A DNA stretch of 64,000 nt. Origin: Carallia brachiata (taxonomy: Eukaryota; Streptophyta; Magnoliopsida; Malpighiales; Rhizophoraceae). The DNA lies in the NCBI GenBank assembly GCA_021464245.1, contig JADCRB010000020.1:454502-518501 (forward strand), written 5' to 3'. Each line of letters opens with the position of its first letter. Position 1 is the stretch's first letter. Under the pieces are notes generated by a model. The model saw only the letters and a list, made by a program, of their open reading frames with translations. It made no database searches and was not told the origin of the DNA. Shown piece by piece: positions 1 through 11,010 of the stretch. Both the position numbers and the translations under genes were made by a program.

Positions 1-740
1 TTATTTTATTTCTCAAATTCAATGCAAAAAAATGTCTCTCCTTTTTCTACTCCCCAAAGTTAATACAAACAAATTTTATCATTGTAAAGAAAAACTCTCT
101 GTCATTATTTGTTGTAATTGCCCAAATAGATGTCTCTCATTTTATGCCCACATTAATTTTGTTATTCATATTTATTCATTGTTTGCTGAGGCTTTTGTAC
201 ATGTTTCCATCGCAGCCAGTAATTCATTCGCTATCAACATCTATATCCATTTTATAGATTGAAGACTGAAGCATATACGAAACCTGAACATTTCTTTTTA
301 AAAGAACTGTCTTCTTCATATTCTCAACCAAAACGTCTTACATTTCCAAATCCATAGACTTAGAACGAACAAGGTTCTCACCGACTATGATCAGATACCA
401 CAATGCTTGAGCTGAAAAAACAGAAACTTATGCGGTTCAGTAAGATGGACAAAAAAATTGCGATGTCAAACACAACTACCTCAGCTTCTACGTGACACAG
501 GATTATAGGCATCTACAGTTTTACCCAGGTACTTGCATTGTAATCCCAAAATAAATGCTGCTCTGCCTAAAAATAGTAGTTGGAATCCCCGCCCTGAGGC
601 TGCTCCTATTTTTCGTCCGTACATCCTAGTCACTATCAATTTCATATGAATAATACATGGTTTTGTTTCCTTCCGTCAACTAATCAGGTCCATTTGTGCT
701 GTTTGTATTGCAGTTATCGTTGGCAAAAGGTTTTTGACAC
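1..740. other. Intergenic, nothing recognised
   Basis: No reading frame here resembles a known protein and no repeat boundary is visible. The 480-640 stretch is less AT-rich than its surroundings and could be untranslated gene sequence on either strand, but no supporting splice or coding pattern was found. Confidence 0.4.
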
Positions 741-1165
741 CGAAATAAAGAGGGATATGTATTTCATTTGAATTCTAAATTTTTAAATTTTTTATCAAAT
801 CAGTCTCTCTATTGACCAAAGATTATCAATCTATTAAAAAATGATTTTGACTTTACAAAAACTTATTTAAAAAAAAGTTAAATACATGAATTGAATGTTT
901 TTTTTATCAAAAAATATACATATTACCTATTTAATTCGTATATTTGTTAATTAAAAAAATATTTAATATGCATATTTTATTGATGAAAAAAACATGTAAT
1001 TCATGTATTTGATCTTTTTTTAATAATTTTATTTAATTTAAATTTATTTATTAATAGATTAACTATTTTTTTGTAAACGAAAAGACTGATTTGATAAGAA
1101 ATCAAAAGATTTAAGCCTCAAATGTAAACAACTTAAATGATTAGGACTTATGTATATCCCTAAAA
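741..1165. mobile_element. Fold-back / MITE-like element
   Basis: The two ends are inverted complements: agggatatgta near 750 pairs with tatatccct near 1155. Inner segments also pair, for example tcaaatcagtct near 798 with agactgatttga near 1084, and the central part is nearly self-complementary around the ATTCATGTATTT motifs. A 420-bp AT-rich palindrome without coding capacity is typical of non-autonomous fold-back or MITE elements. No clear target-site duplication could be set, so the family is not assigned. Confidence 0.55.
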
Positions 1166-1892
1166 GATGAAAAAGTGAAGATGATTGCTTACATTGGAGT
1201 GCACCCATAGTCTCCTAAAGATGCCTGCAAAGATAACGTGGCATAACATCAGTACCCGAGTTTACAATAGGAAAAGTCCAAGATATTGACCATGGGATGA
1301 AACAACGGAGGCCCAAGGTAAATTTGATAATATTGAAAAATTATATTGCTTTTTGAGAAAATTTCCATGATAGTCACAATGTAATTTTAATCAGACAAGA
1401 AAAGAAAAAAAAAAAAAAAGATATTTCTCTGAAAGTATCTTTGTGCTTTTCTCCTTTAAGCGAGACCGCGCCGAAGTGAAAGCCTTTTGAAAGTTGACCA
1501 AAAAAAAGAAACCTTCTATAAGCAGTAATTCTTCTCTTTCACTCGGGCCAATTGTACTGCAGATATAGAGGTCTAGAAAAAGAAAGAACGAAACAGTAGA
1601 AAAAATAGAGAAGAAGAACAAGGAAATATTGACATGGACTCAAAGAAAGCATAAACAAACAGAGATTCCGTAACCAAGGCTACGCCAAGAGGACCAATGG
1701 AAATGGCGTAAATGGCAATTATTGCCAATTTGTGGTTCTTAGTTTGTTTTGAGAATGCTGGCATTGAGAAAATTTCAGTTATAGAAAATAAATTTGTAAT
1801 CAATTCTAATAAATGGCAATTAATAGAAACCGGAAAGACAATTATAATAAATTTGTAATCAATATTAGAAAAGTCGATAGTTGGCAACAATC
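1166..1892. other. Intergenic, nothing recognised
   Basis: AT-rich sequence with short A and T runs. Open frames on the minus strand (for example 1573-1890) have low-complexity Phe/Ser-rich translations and look like chance frames. Confidence 0.4.
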
Positions 1893-2251
1893 AAAATAAG
1901 TCAACAATTCACTACATTCAAAACCGTATTTGTTGGCCCATTATTTTGCCATAATTTTAAAATTGAATGATTCCAAAATTAGAAACAATTTAGGAAATAT
2001 TAAAGGGTTGCTTAAAAATTGGAGATTTTTTGCCACGTGGGAACTAAACTTACATAGAAACACAATTAAAATAAGTTAATTATTGACTACATTCAAACTG
2101 CAATTGCAGGCCAATTATCTTGGCATAATTTTAGAAATTATGGATTCCAATTCCTTTTTATTTTTGTTGATATTTAGGTAATGAAAATCAATTTAGGAAA
2201 TATTGAGTTAATAAAAAATTGGATTTCTTTTGCCGTGTGGCAACTAAAATT
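1893..2251. repeat. Degenerate tandem duplication, about 175 bp x 2
   Basis: Two adjacent segments (about 1893-2057 and 2067-2251) share the same order of motifs: aaaataagt, a cattcaaa motif, TTTGCC or CTTGGC followed by ATAATTTTA, caatttaggaaatatt, and a closing tttgcc..gtgg.aactaaa. They differ by substitutions and small indels, so this is an old direct duplication. Confidence 0.6.
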
Positions 2252-3474
2252 ACAGTTTAACTTTTCTAAACTTTCTTAATATACTAATTAGAATAAAAAA
2301 ATAAATAGATATAGATTTTCTAAATTTTTAAACATAATTACTGTAATTAAATTTCATTTTTTTTTTCAAAAAAAAAAGTTAAATTTTAAGTACTAGAATC
2401 ATTTTCTTTTTTGGTTTAAATAAGAAGTAGTTTCGTAGTGGTTTCACACGAATGTTAAAAATCAAATTTTATGATAATATGTTTTAATCGTAATAATTGT
2501 CAGAAAAGGTAATAATTTATAACAATAATTATTAGAAAGGTTGTAAAATCATTTACGAAAATTAGTTTATACAATTATTTATAATAATTAGTCATAATTT
2601 AAAAATTTGTAATTACTCTTAATTTGTCCTAACGGTACAATCTAAGAATTTTTTTTTAAGAAAAAAAAACATAAAAAGAGATATTTTTACCTTCGACTTT
2701 GCCTTTAATTGGCTTAATCTTTGACAATGACACTCTTGCCTCATCATTTACATGGAAAAGGTAAAACACTAATGTCAAATAATAATTAATGATAAGCGTG
2801 GACTCAAGTTTTAAGGGCTGTACTCAAAATGCACTGACAAGCTGCCTGCAAATTTAGCTTTGAGAAATGATTCATTCTGCCTAGGTAACACATATTAAAT
2901 GAGTTATATTATACCAAAATTAGGTAACCGTTACTGGAAAAAGGATTATAACAAAATTGAATTCATGAAAAAGCTTGAAATCACATATACTAAATACTTT
3001 GTAGAAATTGAGCTATCTATACTACGCTTTCATTTTGCCTTAAAAAATAGAGTTAATATTATGTCGAAAAACGTTTTGCCACCTCAATTTCTCTTCTTAT
3101 CAGGATGACTACTTTCTATATGTTCACTTCTTTCCTTTCTTTTACTCCTCTTTGCTTTGTTTTAGTCTTATGAAACTTTCATCAAACAACAACTAAGTAA
3201 TCTTCAAACTTCAATGTGCTTGCCAGACCCCTTCCACTTTTTAAGTATCCACCAATCAAGAAATCAATAATATAAACTTTTAATGATCAAACGTGCCCAT
3301 CAAGCAAATCAAAATTTCTTTGTATAAAACATTGTTTTAAACACTGTCGACATTACAATATAAAAAGCCGAAAATTCAAATTAAAATTAAAATAAAAAGG
3401 ATTTCTCTAGTTATATATACAATTGTAGAAATTGATAAATGAAGAATGACCTATGTGCATATAAGTTGCTTAAT
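2252..3474. other. Intergenic AT-rich stretch
   Basis: No gene, RNA or mobile element recognised. A 69-codon open frame (2899-3108, plus) has no family resemblance. The 3120-3470 part is probably upstream sequence of the S1-like gene that follows. Confidence 0.4.
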
Positions 3475-3475
3475 G

Positions 3476-3507
<32 letters not shown>

Positions 3508-3508
3508 C
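3475..3508. repeat. (TA)n microsatellite
   Basis: A run of TA dinucleotides followed by acatatacac lies 30 bp upstream of the S1-like start codon. Confidence 0.9.
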
Positions 3509-3537
3509 ACAGGGGTGATCACAATTTCCTTTCCGTA

Positions 3538-3920
3538 ATGACGACTGGGTCTAAGAACATAGATCTAACCTACACAATTGTTATTATTCTTCTTGTATCC
3601 GCTATTCCTCCATCGGCGGCGGAGGCGGGACTCATCGACCGCATTCATGATTTTCTTTTCAATATGGCGAAGGTCACAATATCAAACGAGGGCAACCACA
3701 CCGTGTACGCAAAGTGCGATGCCAAGGGCTTCAGCGATGTATTGCATGCCCTGAAACCAGGGGAGAATATTTCTTGGGAGCTCCGAAAGATTATGTTTCC
3801 ATAAGGATGGACATCGAAGCCCATGTCAAGGTGATAGACATGGTGTATGCGCCCGCAAGGATAAAAGACTGCAACACGAAGCTTCAAAGCCATGATCAGC
3901 AATTTTATTATGAAAAATAG
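3538..3920 (+). pseudogene. S1-type self-incompatibility homologue (SPH), frameshifted
   Basis: The ATG at 3538 opens a frame of 88 residues with a hydrophobic signal segment (about residues 10-30, ending near SAAEA). The core then fits the N-terminal half of the plant S1/SPH family: a KVTISNEGN strand, a single Cys in VYAKCD, and HALKPGENISWEL, which matches the family pattern of leucine, pro-gly-glu and a Trp. The frame stops at 3804. A neighbouring frame stays open to 3920 and contains HVKVIDMVYA..RIKDC and a final FYYEK, resembling the usual SPH C-terminal strand, Cys and Tyr region. Read across one frameshift near 3780-3800, the locus would have about 127 residues, normal for secreted SPH proteins. 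SPH proteins are small secreted plant proteins; the Papaver member acts in pollen rejection. The role here is unknown. It may be a decayed copy, or the shift may be a base error. Confidence 0.6.
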
Positions 3921-4764
3921 ATTGGAATATTTGTGCAAATTTTATAAGAAGTTATTGTTTATTATATATGTTAATAACCGAAGATTTGTTAGAACTAGAG
4001 TTCAATTAACTATGATACCAAAACTTGATTCTGACAAGATGTATTGATGTTGTTGCCTTGATAATGGTTTCACGATCATGGCCAAATGGGTTTTGGTGTT
4101 AATTCAAAGGTTGTGTCAATCAAGTATATGCAATTTAATGAGAAAATTCAGTTAGATGAAGACAAGATATTTGGCTAAGACTTTTCTGACCACTGGGATT
4201 CGGAAAAACAAAAAGCATATCTATAATATTTTACTAGAAAATTCATTGAAAAGTTACCTTGTCTGCATGAAACTTTATCTGAACCTTGTTCAGTGGCTTA
4301 AAAGTGAGGTGCTAGAATGTTGTGGGAATGACATGGGCCAGATTGATTGGACTTGTGCGGGGTAGTGCCACTGCCGCAGTAAGAATTATTGTGCCCAAAA
4401 CATTATTGTGCCCAAAGCTCTAAGGCAACGATTATCGTCCACGATCATGGCCAGGGAAAAATTTATATATATAGCTGTATGATATGGGTTTCCATGATGC
4501 TAGCTATTGTTCTGCATGCAAACAATATCCAAGAAAGTGCGAGAAATAAAGCTATCTATTTTTCCAAGAAAAAAGGGATTGAATTCACTATTTTATTACT
4601 CTAAATCATTGTCTCCAACTATATCAACTATTGTTGTTATATTAGTGTGTTTTTGTTATTTGAACTTATGATTTCTAGAATTGTTACAGCAAGTCTTCTA
4701 ACGAAAGTAACAAAAGCAATAAGTTATGGAGAAGAGATGGGCCTAAAACGAGTAAAACCTAGAC
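3921..4764. other. Intergenic, nothing recognised
   Basis: Contains several short open frames (for example 4156-4365 and 4389-4604, plus) without family resemblance. CGATCATGGCCA occurs at about 4073 and again near 4442, so a short duplicated motif is present, but no element boundary is clear. Confidence 0.35.
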
Positions 4765-5404
4765 CAAATGTACTAGGAAATAGCTGAATTAACTTTTGCC
4801 AAAATGATTTCCATGATGATGATCAAGTGGAACGAAACTGATGTGATCTGCTGTGCTATCAAGCATAATGTGTGGGTGGTGTTAGATGGCAATTAAATTA
4901 TATATGCTTTGTCAGAGATACATATAAAGATACAAAATTTGATTTGTTGTGATCGTATTGTTTTTGTGTTTTTCTTTTCACGTTGAAAAGTGGTAATAAA
5001 ATAGCCCAAATAATGCTTCGTAATCTCTCCTTTATGTAAAGATCAGTACTTTTGCCCCCTCTAGCTCCTGTCCCGGCCCCAGACCAAGCCAGCGTTTAAT
5101 TTCTTTTGCCTCACTTCCTTCAACTTTCTTGGAAGGCTTGGAATGTAACTTCAAAAATTACATTTTATTAAATTTTTTTCTTCACATGTTTTCAAAGGTT
5201 TGGCATTGATTTTTCTTATTTTCATACTTTCTAAAATTTATTCTTACAATTTTTTTTTAATTTCTAAGTCTTGTCATCACTTTTTTTAAAAGTAAACTGT
5301 GATTTAATTTGAAGTAAGAGTAAAGAAACCAATTGTTTTTTTTTTTTTTTGTACTTTTCTTTTTGTAAAAGAAGTCATAGAAGCTTGAACAAATAAAAAT
5401 CCGA

Positions 5405-5460
5405 TGTTGAAAATTTTACCTTGGGAACTATACTTAGAGCTTCATCAAGATTCACAAAAT
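5405..5460 (-). other. Putative second exon of the unrecognised gene (copy A)
   Basis: On the minus strand a short segment reads F-V-N-L-D-E-A-L-S-I-V-P-K and is followed by GTAAAA. Relatives occur near 16262-16310 (F-I-N-L-D-E-A-L-S-I-V-L), 47745-47790 (F-E-N-L-D-E-V-L) and 58745-58790 (F-E-I-L-D-E-V-L-S-M-V-L-K). Keeping one frame and one donor across copies supports an exon, but its identity is unknown. Confidence 0.35.
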
Positions 5461-5590
5461 CTGCACCCAGAAAACTTGAATGAAGAAAAAAGAAACAAAT
5501 CCACAGAGAAAAAAAAAAAAAAACTGGTTACTTAAAAATCAAAACTTGAAACAGATCAGAAACATAGAGCATGTATGTCAAAAGAACTAC

Positions 5591-5728
5591 CTTTTTGGAG
5601 TGAACCATAAGAGGAGGAGGTGAAGCAGACAATGCCTTTGAACTTTTAGCCATCTCTCCTTCCTTGGATGGATCGGATGATGAAGGTTTTACCTCTTTGG
5701 ACTCTCCTTCTTCTTGTTCTTGGGCCAT
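5591..5728 (-). CDS. Putative first coding exon of an unrecognised gene (copy A)
   Basis: On the minus strand an ATG at 5728 opens 46 codons ending exactly at a consensus donor (AAAAAG then GTAGTT). The product is acidic and low-complexity: MAQEQEEGESKE, a SSSDPS motif, then SKALSASPPPL and VHSKK. The same exon recurs, with indels, at 16866-16993 (minus), 53751-53905 (plus) and 57916-58024 (plus), and the donor is kept in all but the last. A second exon-like segment lies about 130 bp further along the transcript, near 5405-5460 (VNLDEALSIV with a GT donor), and also has relatives in the other copies. I do not recognise the family. A disordered N-terminus of a nuclear or cytosolic protein would fit. 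Later exons were not found, so this is probably a gene fragment. Confidence 0.4.
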
Positions 5729-6796
5729 TAAATTGATTTTACATATTTGTATAGAAAAAACTATGACGCGACCTTTTGCTGGTTGGTTGGTTGCTAAAAT
5801 CTAAGAACAAAACCAACCTGTCTCCATTTTTGTTGTATTCTAACTGTGATACGAATTGGCAAAGTAAAGCAAAGGGCTTTTGTGTGTTTACATATAAACC
5901 TCAAAGCTTCTCCTTTTTTCTTGAACTTAAATAGGATACAAATGATGCTGTAGTTATCTTGGAAACAAATATGTAATCTGGTTGTTTGGAATTAGATGAT
6001 CTTCCTTTTTTTAGTCAAGGATTCGGATAAATATTCTTTGATTTTTAAGAGTTTGGGTTGGAATCTGTCGCTCTGTTTTCTAATTTGTTTTTCTGGGTTC
6101 TGTTTCGGTTTAATTTTTTTGAGGGCCATGTGTGTAATCCTTTTAGATTTGCCATTGTTTAGAGCACAACTATATGCAACCTGTGATATCTTAATGGAAT
6201 ATTAATTTTGAAACTAAAATATCCCAACACATTTTAAAATAGTTATCATGTGATGAATTTGACTACATAGTAAACACGCAGTCTATTTAATAATATCATT
6301 ATTTTTATGTTTTTTGTTAAACACAATAGATTTTTTACAATTAACAATTTAGGATATCTTGTGTGCCCATCGCTGCCTTCCATTGCATTGTCGAAAATAT
6401 TTTTTATAAATTAAAAAGGAAAATTTATCAAAAAGAAAATGGCCAAATAAAATGTCTATTTATCCAAAAGAAATATATTAGTTTTTTAGCCATGCACATG
6501 TCGATTATTTCGATTTAAACGATTAAACGAGGATTTCTTCTAAATGTTGATGTTCACATAGAATGATTATTATTTATCCAACTAACGGATGACAATTTGA
6601 GAGACCTAATTAATATGCATCTTCAAAGATATTCGTTACGGAGGACGAACAAACTAGATGCACTCACTACCTGGAATCTTTTACTAATTGTCCTCATTTT
6701 ACGAACAACTTTTGTTTAAGTAAGTGCAGCTTTTGTTTGGAGGAGGTCATTTTAGGAACAATTTTTGTTTATGTGAGTGCAGTTTTTATGTTAGTT

Positions 6797-6814
6797 GGGG
6801 GGGGGGGGGGGGGG
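6797..6814 (+). repeat. Poly(G) run of 18
   Basis: Eighteen uninterrupted G residues in otherwise AT-rich sequence. A similar run of 20 G lies at 19217-19236. Confidence 0.95.
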
Positions 6815-7779
6815 AGCATACCCGTTCTTTTATTAAGGTTTCCCAAGGCATCTAAGTCCAAATTGGTCTGTTCAAACAGCAAAAATGGAGATGTTGACAT
6901 TCTAAAATGTAATCTGATGAGAACCCAGGGCATTTAATTGGGGTACATCCAATTTTTAGGTAAGGATGTTATCATTTTTGTTCCTTCTATTTTTTATGCT
7001 TTGCCATTATCATTTTGTGAATGGCTACATTGGGTAAATGAATAGATTTTCATGGAATTTGACTCGAGTGATAGCGAACCCTATAGAATGGAGAAAATAA
7101 AATCGATAGTTATGCATCCAGCATCCTCCATGCAACTATGAAGAAGTATTGACCTAGTAGAAGATGCATTCATTAGATTTGCGGCACTAACATTAAAATC
7201 AATTGACAATAAAGTTTAGAATTGATTTATGTCCCCTCAATGTAGCAAGTGGCATTGTTTATTTTTCACTTTAGTCAATCAACAATTGCAATCTGAGTAG
7301 ATTTCGTAAATTCTCTGCTGCACATTTTTTTTATCCAAAAAAGCTGCAGAGCAATGATAGGAAGAAAGGGGGTGAGGACGAGGTTGGGAATTCAAAACCC
7401 CAACCTCTCGGTTGGCAAAACCCAATCCTCAACAATTCATGATTATCAGCAAGAGCGGACAAATAGTTTGGATCAACAACTTTTATTATCTTAAATCTCT
7501 TATCAGCAATTTTTGACATAAATAAAGGAATGAGCCAACTATACAGTGATAATGACAGAGAAGGGAGCTAGTGAACAAGAACTTGCGTACACCGTAAGCG
7601 ATTAGGAGGGAATTTGTAGAGTTCTTAATTAATTTGATAAACCACTTGCCTTTGGTTTACTTTAGCTCGTAGGAAGATAAATTTATTTGTTCAACAATTA
7701 CTAGCCACAATGACCAAATTCCATTAATTTTATTGTTTGCCATTAAATATTTTCGTAGAGTCAAGTGCTCGAAAATTTG

Positions 7780-8400
7780 AGGACAATTTATCCAATCCAA
7801 GACTAACTTCTTAAATTTAACCAATTTCTACTCAAATTTAGAAAATATATCAATAATCAGTTACTCAAAATTCAAAATTAGAGTATAATTTCTCCGATTG
7901 AAATTCAGTTTCTCAAATTTGAGTAACTTCTTAAATTAAACTGCTTTGCAGTCAAATTTGAAGTAATTTTAATTGATTTTAAACATTTGAGTAGCGAGAT
8001 ACTCAATATTCAAAATCCAATCTAAGTAATTTCTTAAATTAAGCATACTTGTACTCAAATTTATAGTATTTTTAATTAATTTTAAAAACTTAAGTAGTCA
8101 GGTACTCAAAATTTAAAATCTAAGTACAATTTATCATATTTAAATATAATTAGTCCAATTTGAATAATTTCTTAAATTAAGTTTACTTGTATTCAAATTT
8201 AAAGTATTTGTACATAATCTTCAAACATTTAAGTTGCCACATTCTCAAATTTAAAAAATTAAGTACAAATTTTCTAATTAAATAAAATTTTTATTTTCAA
8301 TTTGAATAACTTTTTGAATTAAACCTACTTATATTGAAATTCCAATCATTTGTATTTAATTTTGAAATTTTAATTGTCCAGGTATTCACATTTGAAAAGC
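7780..8400. repeat. Degenerate tandem repeat, period about 110-145 bp
   Basis: About five diverged monomers start near 7790, 7910, 8022, 8155 and 8300. Each has the order ccaatt(t)gaataa, cttcttaaatt(t)aa, cta/ctt, a.tcaaattta.agt, and then a tttgagta..caggtactcaaa segment. A single monomer also sits at 19690-19768, directly before the gene array, matching the end of duplication copy B. Confidence 0.6.
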
Positions 8401-8922
8401 GAGTTTATAGTTTTGAAATAGTGCCACATGTAATTTATATAATTTACTTGATGAGTATACTTCAATAAATATTCAACACGCTCTAGATGTCAATACATTT
8501 AATCTATTTACTTGTTAATTACAATTTTGACATTGTTGAATATCAATATATTTTATTCAAGCATTAATTACGATTATGATATTAGATCATTTAGAGATTT
8601 TGAAAAAAAAAAGTTTAAATTCGAATGTTCACACTAAAATGAATAATTTTGGTTTCCTTTTAACATTTGAATCAATTTTTTTAGACGTTTATGAATTTTT
8701 TTATTTCATATTCAAAAATAATCATGCATGCCTACTATTAGTGATGCAGTAATTATTCCTCTGATTTTAGCATCTAGTTTTAATATTATTAATAAAAAAA
8801 AAACATGCACAATTGCAGCTGAGCTTAAAGATAGGAAAAAAAAACAATTACACTTTTCTTTATGTGTTAATTTAACTTCGAAAATTTGTGAGTCAAAATA
8901 AAAACTTCTTAAAACTATATCT
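8401..8922. other. Intergenic AT-rich stretch
   Basis: No gene or repeat recognised. Poly(A) tracts and short AT-rich motifs only. Confidence 0.4.
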
Positions 8923-9276
8923 AAATTTTGCCTGAATAAGAAGATTTTTCAGCAGAAGCAAATCTGTTGGACAACCCTTGAGGATATTGTTTTCACTCGT
9001 GCTTCAGCTTGGTTAAAGGCCACCAGTTTGGACCTTCCTTTTCAAGCTTAATTGCTTCACAATTCTGCAAATGCTCTTCGAACACTCCAAGAGGAGAGTT
9101 GATAGATATCTTGGTCTAGAGAGAACTTGATTAGTGTCTTTGTAATTGTTTCCCTAACTTTCGTTTTGGATTTTCTTGTATGGGATCATGTTATTTTGTC
9201 TCTTTTGTAACTCTTTTTACTTGTGTGATATATATAAAACTTTCTTGATTTATCAAAAAAAAAAAAAATTTGCCTG
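8923..9276 (+). mobile_element. 5'-truncated LINE-like retroposon with poly(A) and target-site duplication
   Basis: The segment ends in a poly(A) run (about 9255-9268). It is bracketed by AAATTTTGCCTGA (8923-8935) and AAATTTGCCTGA (ending near 9276), which looks like a target-site duplication. The inside is less AT-rich and has an open stretch reading DIVFTRASAWLKA, weakly similar to the C-terminal tail of plant LINE ORF2, followed by an apparent 3' UTR. A processed cDNA of another gene is possible. In either case it was inserted by a LINE-type mechanism. Confidence 0.6.
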
Positions 9277-9413
9277 ATTTTAAGCTACAAGGTATATTTT
9301 GCCTCATAAAATATAGTTCCATGCTGCAGTTTTTATGGGAGGTAAAAACACAGAAATTGAAGTAGGCAGATCCAAAAGCACAGAAGTAAGAAATGCATTG
9401 TATATTACTTTTT

Positions 9414-9441
9414 ATTATATATATATATATATATATATATA
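9414..9441. repeat. (AT)n microsatellite
   Basis: An uninterrupted alternating AT run. Confidence 0.9.
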
Positions 9442-9885
9442 CTTTTTTTATTTCTTACTTTAATGTTTATAAAAAAATCATAAAAAAAATATTATATGTA
9501 TAAAAAAATACAATCAATTTATTTAAAATGTGTGCAATTAAAATATTCAACCCACACAAGTCCTATTTAAAATTTGTGGTTCAAAAAAAGTCCTAGTTTT
9601 CCTAATATAACTAATCATTGGGATACGCCTGAATAAGAGTGGTCTAGGGGCAACTCAAAATGATGCATCCCTCTGTCTAATAATAAACAACACCTCTCCC
9701 TTCATTAAAGTGATGCATCTATTTTCTCGAGCATTCACCATGCAACTACCGTGGAATCACTTTACAATCAATTTTATGTGAATGACATTGAAACCACAAC
9801 ATCACAGCCTCTCCAATGGACCCTACGTGACATCAAATTCCATATCCAACTTCCATTCTCCCATTTTTCCAAAGTCACGAACCGG
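9442..9885. other. Intergenic, nothing recognised
   Basis: AT-rich with no supportable frame or repeat boundary. Confidence 0.35.
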
Positions 9886-9889
9886 ACCC

Positions 9890-10695
9890 TTTGGCTGCAT
9901 TTGTTTCGTGGGATGAAATAGAATACTATAGGATAAAAGTTAACTATCTCACTTTAACTCATATTTAATTATTTAATAAGATACGTGTAAGATAAACTCG
10001 TATGATTTTACTATCTCATGAATATAAGATAGTACTGTCTCTTTTACTCTTATGAGCTAGTCTATTCAATCTCATGAGTTAGTGTTGATAAATTATATAT
10101 TTATTAAAATATCATTTTAATTAAAATAATTTTAAATATTTTTAAAAAATTAATATAAAATTAAAAAATTATTTCTCTCTCCTCCGTCCTCTCTCTCCTC
10201 CCTCCTCTCTCCCTCACTCGTCTCTCTCTCTCTTCCCTTTCTCACTCCTCTCTCCTTCCTCTCTACTCGTTCCTCCCTTCCTTTCTCTCTCTCTCTCTCT
10301 TATTCCTTCATTTTCTTTATATAATAGATTTGAAAATTTATGTCTTAAAATTTATTTAACTTTTTTTCGCAAAAAAATTTTAAAAAAATGTTAATCTGTT
10401 TTCTTTGATATCTTGAAATTTATTTATACAAAAAGAATTAATGCTTAATTTTGAAAAATATTTTTTTATATAAAATTAAAAATTTATAAACAATGCACAA
10501 TAATATGTAAAATAAATATTAATTTTATTACTTAATTTTAATTATTTTTAATAAAAATATTAAAATTAATAGTAAATATAAATTAATTATTTTTAAAGGT
10601 AAAAAAGTAATTTTGATATATGACACTATTGTATACTATATCATCCATGACATACAAAATGCACCCTTTGTGTCTATAGCCTAAGCAAACATACG
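9890..10695. mobile_element. Possible non-autonomous DNA transposon remnant
   Basis: The left edge reads ggctgcatttgtttcgtggg and the right edge has a decayed complementary-type sequence (aaaatgcacccttt...gcctaagcaaac). Such ends are common in plant hAT-like non-autonomous elements. The interior is very AT-rich and contains a pyrimidine-rich stretch at 10165-10305. No terminal inverted repeat or target duplication could be defined with confidence. Confidence 0.3.
10165..10305 (+). repeat. CT-rich microsatellite
   Basis: An almost pure pyrimidine stretch dominated by CTCTCT and CCTCC, about 140 bp. Confidence 0.85.
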
Positions 10696-11010
10696 TCGGA
10701 ATGAGATTATATTATAAAAAAGTAAACTGCGACTTAAGTTATGAGACGATATGAGATAAAGAATGAGATTTTTTCTTTTTTTTTTAACTTTTCTTTTTGT
10801 AAAATATAATTGCACAAATAAAAACCACATATTGGAAATTTTACCTTAGATACTTAGGATTTTATCGAGATTTACAAAATTTATCAATTGCAAAAAAAAA
10901 GAAAAAAAAAAAAACTATCCACAATAACCACGTTTGAAAAAAATTAATATTTGTACGTGGTCTGTAGATTATGTATATGTTGATTATACACGTGTCCCTC
11001 TTTGGTTCAT
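10690..11010 (-). repeat. Partial copy of the segmental block
   Basis: Matches the 16120-16480 part of copy B: aaagtaaactgcgacttaa, the acatattggaaattttacctt segment, and atatttgtacgtggt. The exon-2-like stretch is present but closed by a stop (F-V-N-L-D-K-I-L-S-I then TAA). It may be one half of a third minus-strand block whose other half is at 14870-15350. Confidence 0.55.

Larger units (their letters stand above)
4765..7850 (-). repeat. Segmental duplication block, copy A
   Basis: This block aligns along its length with 15670-18818 in the same orientation. Shared stretches include ttttgccccctctagctcc (5050 and 15890), accaagccagcgtttaatt (5083 and 15926), the putative first exon (5591-5728 and 16866-16993) and tgtcccctcaat.tagcaag (7230 and 18188). 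Partial relatives are at 10690-11010, 14870-15350 and, inverted, at 47500-48110, 53751-55380 and 57150-58850. The block carries the 5' part of an unrecognised gene on the minus strand. Its right end runs into a degenerate satellite. Confidence 0.75.
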
